From assembly GCA_964503715.1 (NCBI GenBank), contig CAZDAD010000007.1, forward strand, positions 1 through 51,198: 51,198 bases of DNA. Direction: 5' to 3'. Shown piece by piece: positions 15,549 to 24,156 of the stretch. Below the pieces are notes generated by a model, which ran no database searches, was not told the DNA's origin, and saw nothing but the letters and a program-made list of their open reading frames with translations. A program made the position numbers and the translations under genes. How positions within the stretch are numbered: position 1 is the stretch's first letter; every line of letters starts with the position of its first letter. The DNA comes from JARIHD01 sp964503715 (GTDB lineage: Bacteria; Patescibacteriota; Saccharimonadia; Saccharimonadales; UBA4665).

Positions 15549-17563
15549 TGAGAGACCTCGCTATCTTCAGCGAGTGGCAAACTAATCCTAAATGTCGATC
15601 CCTGGCCCTCTTGACTGTCGACAGTAATCGTTCCGTTATGTCTTTCAACAATTAGCTTTGTGAGATATAGAGCAAGACCTTCACCCTCATAGTTATATGT
15701 TTCGTAGCTGGTGCCACGATGGAACTTGGTGAAGAGTAGGGGTATCTCCTCGGCTTTGATGCCGATGCCGGTATCTTGCACTTCTATGACGGCGTTGCTA
15801 TCGGACCTGTAGCACGACAATTTAATGCTGCCGTGCTCTGTAAACTTGATGGCGTTGTTCAGCAAGTTGCGAATGCAGTGCTGTAACCATTGTGAGTTAC
15901 CATGCACCACAGTTTGCTGGTCTGTTATGTTAGTTTCAAAGGATATCTGCTTGGCTTGGGCATAATTTCCTGTATCTTCGATTAATGGGCCGAAGACATT
16001 CTTCAGGTCTACGACTTTTGTATCAAGTACAACGCCCGCTTCTAAATCGTTGATTATCGAAATGTCTTTTATAAAAGAATCAAGATTGCCAATGCCTGAT
16101 TCCATGCTGCTAATAATCTTTTCCCGTTCTTCGGCTACAGATTGCGTCTTTAGTAACTCCATACTCCACTTCAGTATGGATAATGGCGTCCTAAGGTTAT
16201 GCGAGCTAAGAGCAATAAACTCTTGTTTTAATTTATCTTCTGCCTTTAGTTTTTCTTGAGCTTCTCTAAGCTCTTTAGTCCTTACTTCGACAACATGTTC
16301 TACATTAGCCTTTTCATCAGCTAATTGTTTTTGTAGTAACTGAGATTGCTTGAGCAGTTCAGCAATACGATTGGCACTGATTTGTAACTCGTTGTAAGAC
16401 CTTGTGAGTGATGTAACATCAGATATGACTATAATATATGCGCTTTGCAGGGCGGTGGGATTAATTCTTGAGATGACAACCTGTATTGGTACCTCTTGTT
16501 TATCTTGGCCTATGGCCTTGAGCTGACCAACCTCTTTGGGTAGGGGTGCATTGCTCTCTATATGAGCATTAATCAATCGCCAAGTTTCCTCAGAAAATAA
16601 TGATTCTAGTCTGAGGTTATCGGGTTCGTTTATGGTGCTGCCAAACAACTTCAATGCCTCTTCGTTGGAGAATTCGAGCTTACGCTCATTGCTCAATACC
16701 AGGACAGCTTCATTCATAGTTCCCAATATGCTGTCAGAAAATACTGACGAGTCTGTTTCTGCCAAGTGGTACTTTTTTATACCATAGAATATCAACAAGC
16801 CCGCTGTGCTGTTTAGGGCAACAACTATTGATGGTATTTGGAAGTTAATGGCAGGCGCTAGGCCATCAGTTAGTATTCCACCAATAAATGGTACGGCAAA
16901 AGCAATTGCGTAGATAGTTGACTGTTTGCGAATCAGCTCGTTGTTGGTGCTTGAGCGGTACCGTAGCATAAGTGTAATTGCGGCTACATATGGGATAATT
17001 ATCCACACTATGTCAATGAAATACAGAGGGCCAGATACATAACCATATCCCCAAGGGAACTGCTCATGAGTCGAATAGACTATTAGATTAGTGGTATATA
17101 GACACGCCACCAGCACGCTTGCTGCCATCATTATGGGAGCCACAAAGTTATGTCGTATAGCAGTACCTGTCGTATAGGCTACAGTAAATAAATATATGAG
17201 CATGGGGGTTACTGCGATACATGTCCCAAGTAGTCTGAACCAGAAGTACTGGCCGCTGTAGCCAGGGGTCAGGTGAGTCAAGCAGTCATAAATTGCTGCC
17301 ATAACAGAGCTAAATAGATATAGGATGAACCAACCGCGGGGTTCTGATCTTACGCCATTGCGGATTACAGCAATAAGTATCGTAATGCTAACTAGCAGGG
17401 CGGCAAAAGATATCAGGCTGTATGCATTAAGCTGCATAGCGAAGCGTTCTCTGTCGGTTAAGAAAATGCCAGCTATAAACGCAACAATTATTAGCAGAGC
17501 AAACACACTGATGAACTGCTGATTCAGTAGCGCCTTACGTTTGAACGCTTGTTCAGATAGCAT
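15545..17563 (-). CDS. 7TM sensor histidine kinase, copy 2
   Basis: A 672-aa paralogue of the downstream kinase with the same order: membrane sensory region, PAS-like domain, coiled coil, His455 in SSHNLRTPL, and HATPase with RNLLNNAIKFT, DTGIGIKA and GEGLALYL. The G2 box has Ala where most kinases have Gly (GxGLAL); both copies share this. The pair arose by tandem duplication. It is first in the two-gene unit; TATAAA at 17591-17596 on the minus strand is a likely -10, with AAGGT just before the ATG. It is transcribed away from dnaK. Confidence 0.9.
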   Translation of the reverse strand: MLSEQAFKRKALLNQQFISVFALLIIVAFIAGIFLTDRERFAMQLNAYSLISFAALLVSITILIAVIRNGVRSEPRGWFILYLFSSVMAAIYDCLTHLTPGYSGQYFWFRLLGTCIAVTPMLIYLFTVAYTTGTAIRHNFVAPIMMAASVLVACLYTTNLIVYSTHEQFPWGYGYVSGPLYFIDIVWIIIPYVAAITLMLRYRSSTNNELIRKQSTIYAIAFAVPFIGGILTDGLAPAINFQIPSIVVALNSTAGLLIFYGIKKYHLAETDSSVFSDSILGTMNEAVLVLSNERKLEFSNEEALKLFGSTINEPDNLRLESLFSEETWRLINAHIESNAPLPKEVGQLKAIGQDKQEVPIQVVISRINPTALQSAYIIVISDVTSLTRSYNELQISANRIAELLKQSQLLQKQLADEKANVEHVVEVRTKELREAQEKLKAEDKLKQEFIALSSHNLRTPLSILKWSMELLKTQSVAEEREKIISSMESGIGNLDSFIKDISIINDLEAGVVLDTKVVDLKNVFGPLIEDTGNYAQAKQISFETNITDQQTVVHGNSQWLQHCIRNLLNNAIKFTEHGSIKLSCYRSDSNAVIEVQDTGIGIKAEEIPLLFTKFHRGTSYETYNYEGEGLALYLTKLIVERHNGTITVDSQEGQGSTFRISLPLAEDSEVSQ
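16152..16379 (-). repeat. 228-bp near-identical tract, copy in kinase 2
   Basis: Partner of 14137-14364, with 227 of 228 positions the same by direct reading. It covers codons for residues 396-471 of the kinase, including His455. Confidence 0.95.
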
Positions 17564-17633
17564 ACCTTTACTAACCTCTTATGCTTATATTTTATAATCT
17601 TGAGGCTTGTAAGCAAAATTAATAAAAAGTCTG

Positions 17634-17660
17634 TTGGCACTCTTGACAGTAGAGTGCCAA
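17634..17660 (+). promoter_or_regulatory. CIRCE operator and promoter of dnaK operon
   Basis: TTGGCACTC-N9-GAGTGCCAA is a perfect inverted repeat. TTGACA inside the spacer (17643-17648) and TAATAT at 17666-17671 form a 17-bp-spaced promoter, so HrcA would cover the -35. Confidence 0.96.
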
Positions 17661-17680
17661 TTTTCTAATATAGATGTTAG

Positions 17681-17707
17681 TTAGCACTCAATGTGGCTAT
17701 TTGCTAG
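17681..17707 (+). promoter_or_regulatory. partial second CIRCE in the dnaK leader
   Basis: TTAGCACTC is a consensus left CIRCE half-site. Nine bases later ATTTGCTAG matches the right half (GAGTGCTAA) at five of nine positions. It lies just after the predicted transcription start, so a second HrcA dimer could act as a roadblock. The functional reading is inference. Confidence 0.5.
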
Positions 17708-17731
17708 AAATCGTTAGAAAGGAACAAGGTT

Positions 17732-19642
17732 ATGGGAAAGATTATAGGTATCGACCTAGGTACAACTAACTCAGCCATGGCAGCAATGCAGTCTGGTAAG
17801 GCTGAGATTATTACAAACTCAGAGGGAAACCGAACGACACCAAGTGTTGTTGCCATAAATAAGAATGGTGAACGACTAGTTGGCCAAGTTGCTCGCCGTC
17901 AGCAGGTCACCAATAGCAAAAACACTATTTATGAAGTTAAGCGTCTAATTGGCCGTCGCTGGGAAGACAAAGAAGTTCAGCGTGACCTTAAGCTCCTGGG
18001 CTATGAGATTGTGAAGAGCGGTCAAGCCGTGAAGGTCAAGATGGGTGACAAAGAATATAGCCCAGAAGAAGTGAGCGCAATGGTTCTTGCTAAGCTTAAG
18101 GCAGATGCTGAGGCTTTCCTGGGCGATAAAGTTGACGAGGCGGTTATTACTGTTCCTGCATATTTTGATGACTCACAGCGCCAAGCTACTAAGGACGCAG
18201 GTAAGATTGCGGGCCTAGAGGTTAAGCGAATTATCAATGAGCCAACAGCTGCCGCACTAGCCTACGGTCTTGACAAAGGCTCAAGCAAAGACGAAAAAAT
18301 TGCCGTCTACGATCTTGGTGGTGGTACATTTGATGTCTCAATTTTGGAACTTGGCGATGGTGTATTCGAAGTTAAAAGCACCAATGGTGACACACACCTG
18401 GGTGGCGCCGACTTCGATCGTGTAATCGTTAACTACTTTGCTGATGAGTTCAAGAAGGAGAGTGGCATTGACATCACTGATGACAAGGCTGCAATGCAGC
18501 GCTTGCGTGATGAGGCCGAAAAAGCCAAGATTGAACTTTCAACAGCTCAGGAAGTAGACATAAATCTGCCGTTCTTGACTGCTGATGCTGATGGCCCAAA
18601 ACATTTCGAGCACAAGCTAACTCGATCTAAGCTTGAACAGCTTGTTGGTGAGCTAGTAGATAAGACTGCCGATCCATGTGAAAAGGCGCTTAAGGACGCA
18701 GGCCTCAAAGCCAGTGAGATTGACGCAGTAGTGCTGGTTGGTGGTATGACCCGCATGCCTGCAGTCCAGGAAAAGGTCAAGCAAATCTTTGGCAAGGAGC
18801 CAATGAAGGGCGTGAACCCAGACGAAGTTGTAGCCCTCGGTGCTGCAATTCAGGGTGGCGTATTACAGGGTGACGTAAAGGACGTGCTGCTTCTTGACGT
18901 AACTCCTCTGTCACTAGGTATCGAGACCATGGGCGGCGTTATGACTAAGCTTATCGAGCGCAACACGACCATTCCGACCTCTAAGTCCGAAGTATTCTCA
19001 ACTGCTGCTGACAATCAGCCACAAGTTGAGGTTCATGTACTTCAGGGTGAACGTGGTATGGCCGCAGACAACAAGAGCCTTGGTCGTTTTATCCTTGACG
19101 GTATCCCGTCTGCACCACGTGGTGTTCCGCAAATTGAAGTTACATTTAACATTGACGCCAACGGTATTCTGAACGTAACTGCCAAGGATAAGGGAACTGG
19201 TAAAGAGCAAAGCATTACCATTCAAAATAGTGGTAATCTCGATAAAGAAGATGTCGAAAAGATGGCTAAAGAAGCCGAGACTCATGCCGAAGAAGACAAG
19301 AAAAAGCGTGATGCAGTTGAGGCCAAGAATACACTCGACAATGCAATTTACCAGGCTGACAAAATGAAGTCTGACAACGCTGAAAAACTTGCCGAAGAAG
19401 ACAAAAAAGCCATCGACGAGGCAGTCAAAGAAGCCAAAAAAGTAGCCGATGATGAAAAGGCCGACAAAGACGCTTACGAGGCAGCTGCCAAGAAGTTAAA
19501 TGAGGTTCTCATGCCCATTGGTGCTAAAATGTATGAGTCAGCCAAAGAGGCGGAGGATGAGGCTAAGGAATCCAAGAAAGATTCTAAGTCCGATTCCAAG
19601 AAAGATGATGCCGTAGAAGGCGAAGTCGTCGAAGATAAGTAA
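17732..19642 (+). CDS. dnaK: chaperone DnaK (Hsp70)
   Basis: Hsp70 of 636 aa. It opens with IGIDLGTTNSAMA (phosphate loop 1), has VYDLGGGTFDVSIL and VGGMTRMPAVQ in the ATPase domain, the linker region DVLLLDVTPLSLGIET, and an acidic, Lys/Asp/Ser-rich C-terminal tail ending EGEVVEDK. AAAGGA lies 11 bases before the ATG. It heads an operon of dnaK, a 126-aa unknown and dnaJ, controlled by the CIRCE promoter upstream. Confidence 0.98.
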   Translation: MGKIIGIDLGTTNSAMAAMQSGKAEIITNSEGNRTTPSVVAINKNGERLVGQVARRQQVTNSKNTIYEVKRLIGRRWEDKEVQRDLKLLGYEIVKSGQAVKVKMGDKEYSPEEVSAMVLAKLKADAEAFLGDKVDEAVITVPAYFDDSQRQATKDAGKIAGLEVKRIINEPTAAALAYGLDKGSSKDEKIAVYDLGGGTFDVSILELGDGVFEVKSTNGDTHLGGADFDRVIVNYFADEFKKESGIDITDDKAAMQRLRDEAEKAKIELSTAQEVDINLPFLTADADGPKHFEHKLTRSKLEQLVGELVDKTADPCEKALKDAGLKASEIDAVVLVGGMTRMPAVQEKVKQIFGKEPMKGVNPDEVVALGAAIQGGVLQGDVKDVLLLDVTPLSLGIETMGGVMTKLIERNTTIPTSKSEVFSTAADNQPQVEVHVLQGERGMAADNKSLGRFILDGIPSAPRGVPQIEVTFNIDANGILNVTAKDKGTGKEQSITIQNSGNLDKEDVEKMAKEAETHAEEDKKKRDAVEAKNTLDNAIYQADKMKSDNAEKLAEEDKKAIDEAVKEAKKVADDEKADKDAYEAAAKKLNEVLMPIGAKMYESAKEAEDEAKESKKDSKSDSKKDDAVEGEVVEDK

Positions 19643-19661
19643 GATTTAACGGGGAATAAAT

Positions 19662-20042
19662 ATGTTTGGATCGAGAAAACAATCGCAGATTGATCCAACC
19701 AAGCTGCCAGTATTTGTGCACAGTATTCAGAACACAGAAGTTTTTGGACTAGTGCAAAAAATATGGCAGACTAACGAACGCTCAATCGTTCAGGATCAGT
19801 CAAATCACAAAGATTTACTGCGCTTTGTTTTCTCGAACCCCGACTGTGTGACATGGTTGCAACGTGACATTGGGAGAACCGACTCTACGGAAATTGTCCT
19901 GATATGGGCAGGTGAACAGAGTGTCACTGAGGTGTATGTTTTGTCAGAGGCGGTAGGTTCTGACAAGGGAGACTCCTCACGTATAGCTCAATTGTTGCAT
20001 TCAATTCTTAGTGACCCATCAACCGTGCCAGCACAGCAATAA
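19662..20042 (+). CDS. hypothetical protein between dnaK and dnaJ
   Basis: A 126-aa soluble protein that I do not recognise. It has no signal peptide, membrane helix or metal motif. The pattern suggests an alpha/beta fold: a strand near TEIVLIWAGEQSVTEVYVL and helices around residues 30-60 and 100-118. GGGGA precedes the ATG. The 19-base gap to dnaK and 6-base gap to dnaJ put it firmly in the heat-shock operon. A role as a chaperone accessory factor or stress protein is inference from position alone. Confidence 0.75.
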   Translation: MFGSRKQSQIDPTKLPVFVHSIQNTEVFGLVQKIWQTNERSIVQDQSNHKDLLRFVFSNPDCVTWLQRDIGRTDSTEIVLIWAGEQSVTEVYVLSEAVGSDKGDSSRIAQLLHSILSDPSTVPAQQ

Positions 20043-20048
20043 ATAATT

Positions 20049-21155
20049 ATGTCAAAAAGAGATTACTACGAAGTATTAGGTGTGAGTAAAACTGCGAGCG
20101 CTGATGAGATAAAAAAAGCGTTTCGTCGTTTGGCCGTGCAACATCATCCCGACAAAGAGGGTGGTGACGAAACCAAGTTCAAGGAAATTAATGAAGCTTA
20201 CGAGGTCCTCAAGGACCAATCAAAGCGCCAGCGCTACGACCAGTTTGGTCATGCTGGTGTTGGTGGTTCTGCAGCTAGTGATGGTAACCCATTCGCTGGT
20301 GGTAACCCATTTGGTGGGCAAAATGTAAACTTTGACTTTGGTGACCTTGGTTTTGGTGATATTTTTGAGAACATTTTTGGCGGTGGCGGACAGAGAAACC
20401 GTGGCGGTCAGCAACGTCGTGGACGTGATATTGAGGCTCGTGTTGATATTAGCTTCGAAGATGCAGTCTTTGGCACCGAAGTACCAATAAAGATGAACAT
20501 TGATGATACTTGTTCTCACTGTAAGGGTACGACTGCTGAACCTGGTCACGAGCTAAAGACTTGTCCGACATGTAATGGACAAGGCCAGGTAGTTAATGTA
20601 ATGCGTACTATTTTTGGCAATATTCAACAGGCTAGCGTCTGCGAAACGTGTCGAGGTATGGGCAAGGTTCCCGAAAAAATATGCACGGTGTGCAATGGCA
20701 AGGGTGTAGAACATAAGGCTCAAACGCTTAAGTTAAAGATTCCCGCTGGTATTGATGATGGTGCAGTGATTAGACTTCACGAAAAAGGCGAGGCCGTAGC
20801 GCATGGTCCAAAGGGCGATCTTTATGTGAATGTCAGGGTTAAGCCCCATAAGCATTTTACTCGTGAAGGCAATATCATCCTGAGCGAAGAACATGTTTCT
20901 ATGGTTGATGCGGCTTTGGGCACAGAGATTGATGTTGATACGGTCGATGGAAAAGTCAGGATGAAAGTTCCTGCGGGTACTCAGAGTGGCACTGATTTCA
21001 AATTATCGGGCCATGGTGTCCCGCAGCTACGTAAAGACAATCGAGGCTCACACATTGTTACAGTTGTAGTTGATATACCCACCAAAATAAATAAAGAGCA
21101 GAAGCGAATCCTAGAGGAACTGCGCGAATCAGCAGGCAAAAAAGGCTGGTGGTAG
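20049..21155 (+). CDS. dnaJ: co-chaperone DnaJ (Hsp40)
   Basis: A full class A J-protein of 368 aa. The J domain has HPD at residues 33-35, followed by a Gly/Phe-rich linker (about 70-115) and four zinc-finger motifs CSHCKG, CPTCNG, CETCRG and CTVCNG. The C-terminal substrate-binding domain contains HPH-like and GDLYVNVRVKPHKHFTR elements. It stimulates DnaK ATPase and delivers clients. It is last in the CIRCE-controlled operon. A loose hairpin follows between 21157 and 21200, but I cannot call it a terminator with confidence. Confidence 0.97.
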   Translation: MSKRDYYEVLGVSKTASADEIKKAFRRLAVQHHPDKEGGDETKFKEINEAYEVLKDQSKRQRYDQFGHAGVGGSAASDGNPFAGGNPFGGQNVNFDFGDLGFGDIFENIFGGGGQRNRGGQQRRGRDIEARVDISFEDAVFGTEVPIKMNIDDTCSHCKGTTAEPGHELKTCPTCNGQGQVVNVMRTIFGNIQQASVCETCRGMGKVPEKICTVCNGKGVEHKAQTLKLKIPAGIDDGAVIRLHEKGEAVAHGPKGDLYVNVRVKPHKHFTREGNIILSEEHVSMVDAALGTEIDVDTVDGKVRMKVPAGTQSGTDFKLSGHGVPQLRKDNRGSHIVTVVVDIPTKINKEQKRILEELRESAGKKGWW

Positions 21156-21201
21156 CTGGCCATTAGGCAGCTTTACGCTTATGGTCATAGCTAGCCTTTT
21201 C

Positions 21202-21210
21202 TGAGATAAT
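21202..21210 (+). promoter_or_regulatory. extended -10 upstream of a 38-aa gene
   Basis: TGAGATAAT fits TGn-(G)ATAAT and ends 7 bases before the ATG at 21218, the same spacing as at lepA and the rimB-like gene. Confidence 0.55.
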
Positions 21211-21217
21211 GTTGTCA

Positions 21218-21334
21218 ATGAAGCGTAAATCTCTTGGCCAAGATGGATTTATCACCATGATTGTTTTGTTGATTATCTTGGTGGGCGCCGTATTGTGGTT
21301 CGCATTTATGCACGTGCAAAACGCCTCAAAGTAA
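21218..21334 (+). CDS. 38-aa single-helix membrane peptide
   Basis: A small gene encoding MKRKSLGQDGF followed by a hydrophobic run (ITMIVLLIILVGAVLWFAF) and a short polar tail. The basic N-terminus and about 20-residue helix predict an inner-membrane peptide with its N-terminus in the cytoplasm. The sequence faintly recalls a type IV pilin N-terminus but lacks the FTLIE pattern, so I do not call it a pilin. Support comes from the extended -10 seven bases ahead of the ATG and the tight fit between dnaJ and the convergent glycosyltransferase gene, which ends 7 bases away. Function unknown. Confidence 0.55.
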   Translation: MKRKSLGQDGFITMIVLLIILVGAVLWFAFMHVQNASK

Positions 21335-21340
21335 GTTTAT

Positions 21341-22351
21341 CTATGAGCCTATGCGTTCATACAGTTCGTCGTATTGCTTGAGCATTTTGCTGACGTCGAA
21401 TCTCTCAGCTTGAACGCGGCATTTATGTGAATCAATTTGGTCTATTTTGTTTATGGCCTCAATGAATGACTCGTCAGTGGTGGCTAAAAAGCCTGATACT
21501 TCATTGTTGACTAGCTCACCATTCGCCCCGACGTCGCTCACAATGACGGGTGTGCCGCATGCCTGGGCCTCGACTATTACCTGACCGAAAGCTTCAAGAT
21601 GTTCGGAGGCAAAAATAAATCCCTTGGCATTTGTAAATGCTTCAGCGACTTCTTGCTGATTCTTTGCGCCTAAATATTTGATTTGTTGTCCGTCAACCAG
21701 CGGCTCGATGCCGTGCCAGTATTCCATATCCTTGGGATTTATCTTACCAATAATATCTAGGCCAATACCCGCGGCTTTTGCTATCGCAACAGTTCTGTGG
21801 ACTTCTTTGTGGGGGGCAATACGACCAACAAAAACGAATCTATCGCTGCGTTTTTTGGAGCTGTAGCCGAATTTCTCTAGGTCTATGCCATGATATATAA
21901 CATCTGTAGATTTTATGCCCAAATGATGATTAGCCTCAGCCATAAAGTTCGTGACAGGTACAGCTAGAACAACGTTATGTTTGTTGAGCTTGGCCGCATC
22001 GGCTATCTTTTGCGAAGGGAACCAGTGTTGGGTGAAAATAATCGGTTTATCGGTGCTGTCGGCCACCAAGTAATGGGCAAAATCCAAGTGGCTATGGTAA
22101 ACGTCGTGGTCGTCTTGGAGGGCTGTTTTTATCAAATCAATCTGGCTCTGCACTCGATCTTCGGGCGAGTATTTGCTACTTCTCCACGATATTTGTGGCA
22201 TGCCGTCGCCCGAACCCTTTGCACAGTAGACCGTCACTTCATGACCTGCATTGGCTTGAGCCAAAGCAAGTCTCAGGGCCCACTCGTAGCGTCCATTGTG
22301 AACTTTGAGCGGGTAAGTAGTTCGCGGTGAAACTATATGGGCTATCTTCAT
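21341..22351 (-). CDS. GT4-family glycosyltransferase
   Basis: A 336-aa GT-B fold glycosyltransferase. The N-terminal domain starts MKIAHIVSP with an acceptor loop and GHEVTVYC; the C-terminal domain shows FVFVGRIAPHKEVHR and the donor-binding EHLEAFGQVIVEAQACGTPVI, the EX7E-type motif of retaining family 4 enzymes. Sugar and acceptor are unknown; surface glycan or glycolipid synthesis is likely. GGAG lies before the ATG, and only seven bases separate it from the ATP-grasp gene upstream, so the two form one transcription unit. Confidence 0.88.
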   Translation of the reverse strand: MKIAHIVSPRTTYPLKVHNGRYEWALRLALAQANAGHEVTVYCAKGSGDGMPQISWRSSKYSPEDRVQSQIDLIKTALQDDHDVYHSHLDFAHYLVADSTDKPIIFTQHWFPSQKIADAAKLNKHNVVLAVPVTNFMAEANHHLGIKSTDVIYHGIDLEKFGYSSKKRSDRFVFVGRIAPHKEVHRTVAIAKAAGIGLDIIGKINPKDMEYWHGIEPLVDGQQIKYLGAKNQQEVAEAFTNAKGFIFASEHLEAFGQVIVEAQACGTPVIVSDVGANGELVNNEVSGFLATTDESFIEAINKIDQIDSHKCRVQAERFDVSKMLKQYDELYERIGS

Positions 22352-22358
22352 GGGGCTC

Positions 22359-23585
22359 CTATTCTATTACTACTTTGACGTTATTTTCTACAAACCTTAG
22401 ATCATCAGTAAATTGTTGCTTGTCGGCATTGTGCAAAATTACTATCGCGCAGCGTTTATGCCCATCAGCAGCTCGGCCAACATAATCGCCCCTGAGGGCC
22501 TTTATATTGAAATATGTGCAGGATTTGAGGCTATTAACCTCATCACTACTAGTAATGTGTGAATATTTTCCATTATCTTTGGGGAATAATTCAATTACGG
22601 CTACTGATTCGTTTTTTGTGGATTTTATGTTTGGTTCTTTGCCTAGGGCTACATCAATACTCGCAGCTGTTAAATCGATACCACAAGCCAGTTGGTACAT
22701 TCTCTCTCTGTAGCCACCGTTACGAGCGCCTATCTCAACTATCCGTGGTCCCTTACTGGTCAGTATGATCTCGACATGTGCGGCACTAGCCCTCATACCC
22801 AGCGCGACCATACCCGCTTTGGCACAGTCAATAATATCTCGCTGTAATTTTGCATCCAAGGCTGTGGGCATCACCCTAGAATACAAAAAGTTATCTCTGT
22901 GCCCGATATCTCTGGCCAGTTTTAGATCTACTATCTTATCGGAGGTGTAAATATTGCCATCGGCATCAGCGAAGCCCGCAACAGTATACATTTTGCCCTC
23001 AAGGAACTCCTCGGCTATAAGAAGAGGCTGTCTAGTGGGGCAGTATTTTGCATACACCTTATCTATCACCTCAATGGTTTGGCGATAGTTGGCCAGTAAC
23101 TCTTCAATCGAATCATTTTTTGTAATTAGTAAGCTTTTTACGAGGTTTGCAGGTTTTAACATTATCGGAAAGCTATGCCTAGCCGCAAAATCGCTAAGGT
23201 CTTGGGCCGAGTTTATGATTGCAAAATCAGGATTTAGCCGCACATCTGAAATTTGTAGTGCCTGACGCATCGCCCATTTGTCAGTGCAGTTTTTTGAAGC
23301 CTGTTCTGCCATGCCTGGTAGGCCTAAATGTTCTGATATCCATGATGTAGCCAATACATATTGTTCGTAAGCAGTGAGGACTCCATCAATGCGATAGTCT
23401 AAGGCATCTACTGTGCTCAATATCTTCTGTTTACTGGAAAAATCACAGAGTACACGGTGCGGAATCTGCTTGTTAGGAAACCTTGTAGCTGATCCGTCTT
23501 TTAGTATGGTATAGTCGTAACCATAAGCTCTTAGATGCTTGGTTATGCCACTGAACCCGCTGCCGACCAATAAGATGTGAGCCAT
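22359..23585 (-). CDS. ATP-grasp superfamily ligase
   Basis: A 408-aa protein with ATP-grasp architecture like carnosine synthase, BacD or PurK-type amino-acid ligases. A Rossmann-like N-terminus (HILLVGSGFSG) is followed by the ATP-binding subdomain PIMLKPANLVKS, the lid region LLIAEEFLEGKMYTVAGFAD, and the metal-binding end AAHVEIILTSKGPRIVEIGARNGGY (Glu and Asn ligands). Members join a carboxylate to an amine through an acyl phosphate. The product is unknown. It is co-transcribed with a glycosyltransferase and lies divergent to rimB-rimK, so three enzymes of amino-acid or sugar attachment sit together. Confidence 0.85.
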   Translation of the reverse strand: MAHILLVGSGFSGITKHLRAYGYDYTILKDGSATRFPNKQIPHRVLCDFSSKQKILSTVDALDYRIDGVLTAYEQYVLATSWISEHLGLPGMAEQASKNCTDKWAMRQALQISDVRLNPDFAIINSAQDLSDFAARHSFPIMLKPANLVKSLLITKNDSIEELLANYRQTIEVIDKVYAKYCPTRQPLLIAEEFLEGKMYTVAGFADADGNIYTSDKIVDLKLARDIGHRDNFLYSRVMPTALDAKLQRDIIDCAKAGMVALGMRASAAHVEIILTSKGPRIVEIGARNGGYRERMYQLACGIDLTAASIDVALGKEPNIKSTKNESVAVIELFPKDNGKYSHITSSDEVNSLKSCTYFNIKALRGDYVGRAADGHKRCAIVILHNADKQQFTDDLRFVENNVKVVIE

Positions 23586-23650
23586 ATTGCTTTTTCCGCT
23601 GTTTTATGATAAAATATCGCAAATAACAAAAGTTGTGCGAATACCATATA

Positions 23651-23665
23651 TTATAACTGTTATAA
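23651..23665 (+). promoter_or_regulatory. palindromic operator candidate over the rimB promoter
   Basis: TTATAAC-T-GTTATAA is a perfect inverted repeat with a one-base centre. It overlaps the extended -10 TGTTATAAG (23658-23666) of the downstream gene, so a bound dimer would block the promoter. No cognate regulator is seen nearby. An AT-rich chance palindrome remains possible. Confidence 0.5.
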
Positions 23666-23666
23666 G
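23658..23666 (+). promoter_or_regulatory. extended -10 of a leaderless rimB-rimK promoter
   Basis: TGTTATAAG (TGn plus TATAAG) ends 7 bases before the ATG at 23674, predicting transcription start at the start codon. Confidence 0.6.
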
Positions 23667-23673
23667 GTAAGCT

Positions 23674-24156
23674 ATGGCCACAAAACATGATTTTCACAAG
23701 GTTATAATAGGACGCTCAGAGGCGTTGCATTTTGTTGGATTTGATTTACCGAATATTCCTGCACGCGTGGATACTGGTGCATATAGCTCATCCGTTCATG
23801 CCTCGAATGTTATTCTAGATGAGAAAACTGGGGTTCTGTCATTTGACCTACTTGCAGGTCACCCGGTGTGTAAGGGCATTGGTTATCACCTTGAGGCCAC
23901 CCATTTCAAAGAGGTTGCAGTGCGTAGTTCTTTTGGCCATACCGAAAAACGCTTCGAAGTACCACTGCGTGTAAAGCTTGGCCCTAAGGTTTTTACGGCT
24001 AGGTTCACACTAGCCAATCGCTCAAATAACCTATACCCAATACTCCTTGGGCGCAAACTATTGAATCACCGCTTCATGGTAGACAGCAGTAAGGCAGGAG
24101 TTAGCCAAGTGATCCTGAAGCGAGAGTTCAAATTAAATCGAGAAGGTAACAAATAA
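23674..24156 (+). CDS. RimB-like retropepsin-type protease (ATP-dependent zinc protease family)
   Basis: A 160-aa protein of the family that accompanies RimK. The retropepsin-like active site DTGA is at residues 33-36, in PARVDTGAYSSSVHA, and the second half has NRSNNLYPILLGRKLL, typical of this family. Characterised members trim or process the poly-glutamate tails that RimK adds to ribosomal protein S6. Its TAA overlaps the rimK ATG, which gives strong functional linkage. The name ATP-dependent zinc protease is historical; the motif is that of an aspartic peptidase. Confidence 0.88.
   Translation: MATKHDFHKVIIGRSEALHFVGFDLPNIPARVDTGAYSSSVHASNVILDEKTGVLSFDLLAGHPVCKGIGYHLEATHFKEVAVRSSFGHTEKRFEVPLRVKLGPKVFTARFTLANRSNNLYPILLGRKLLNHRFMVDSSKAGVSQVILKREFKLNREGNK

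Noticed and set aside
21157..21200. Terminator after dnaJ
   Set aside because: AGCT-containing arms pair only with several mismatches; the four T that follow are weak evidence.
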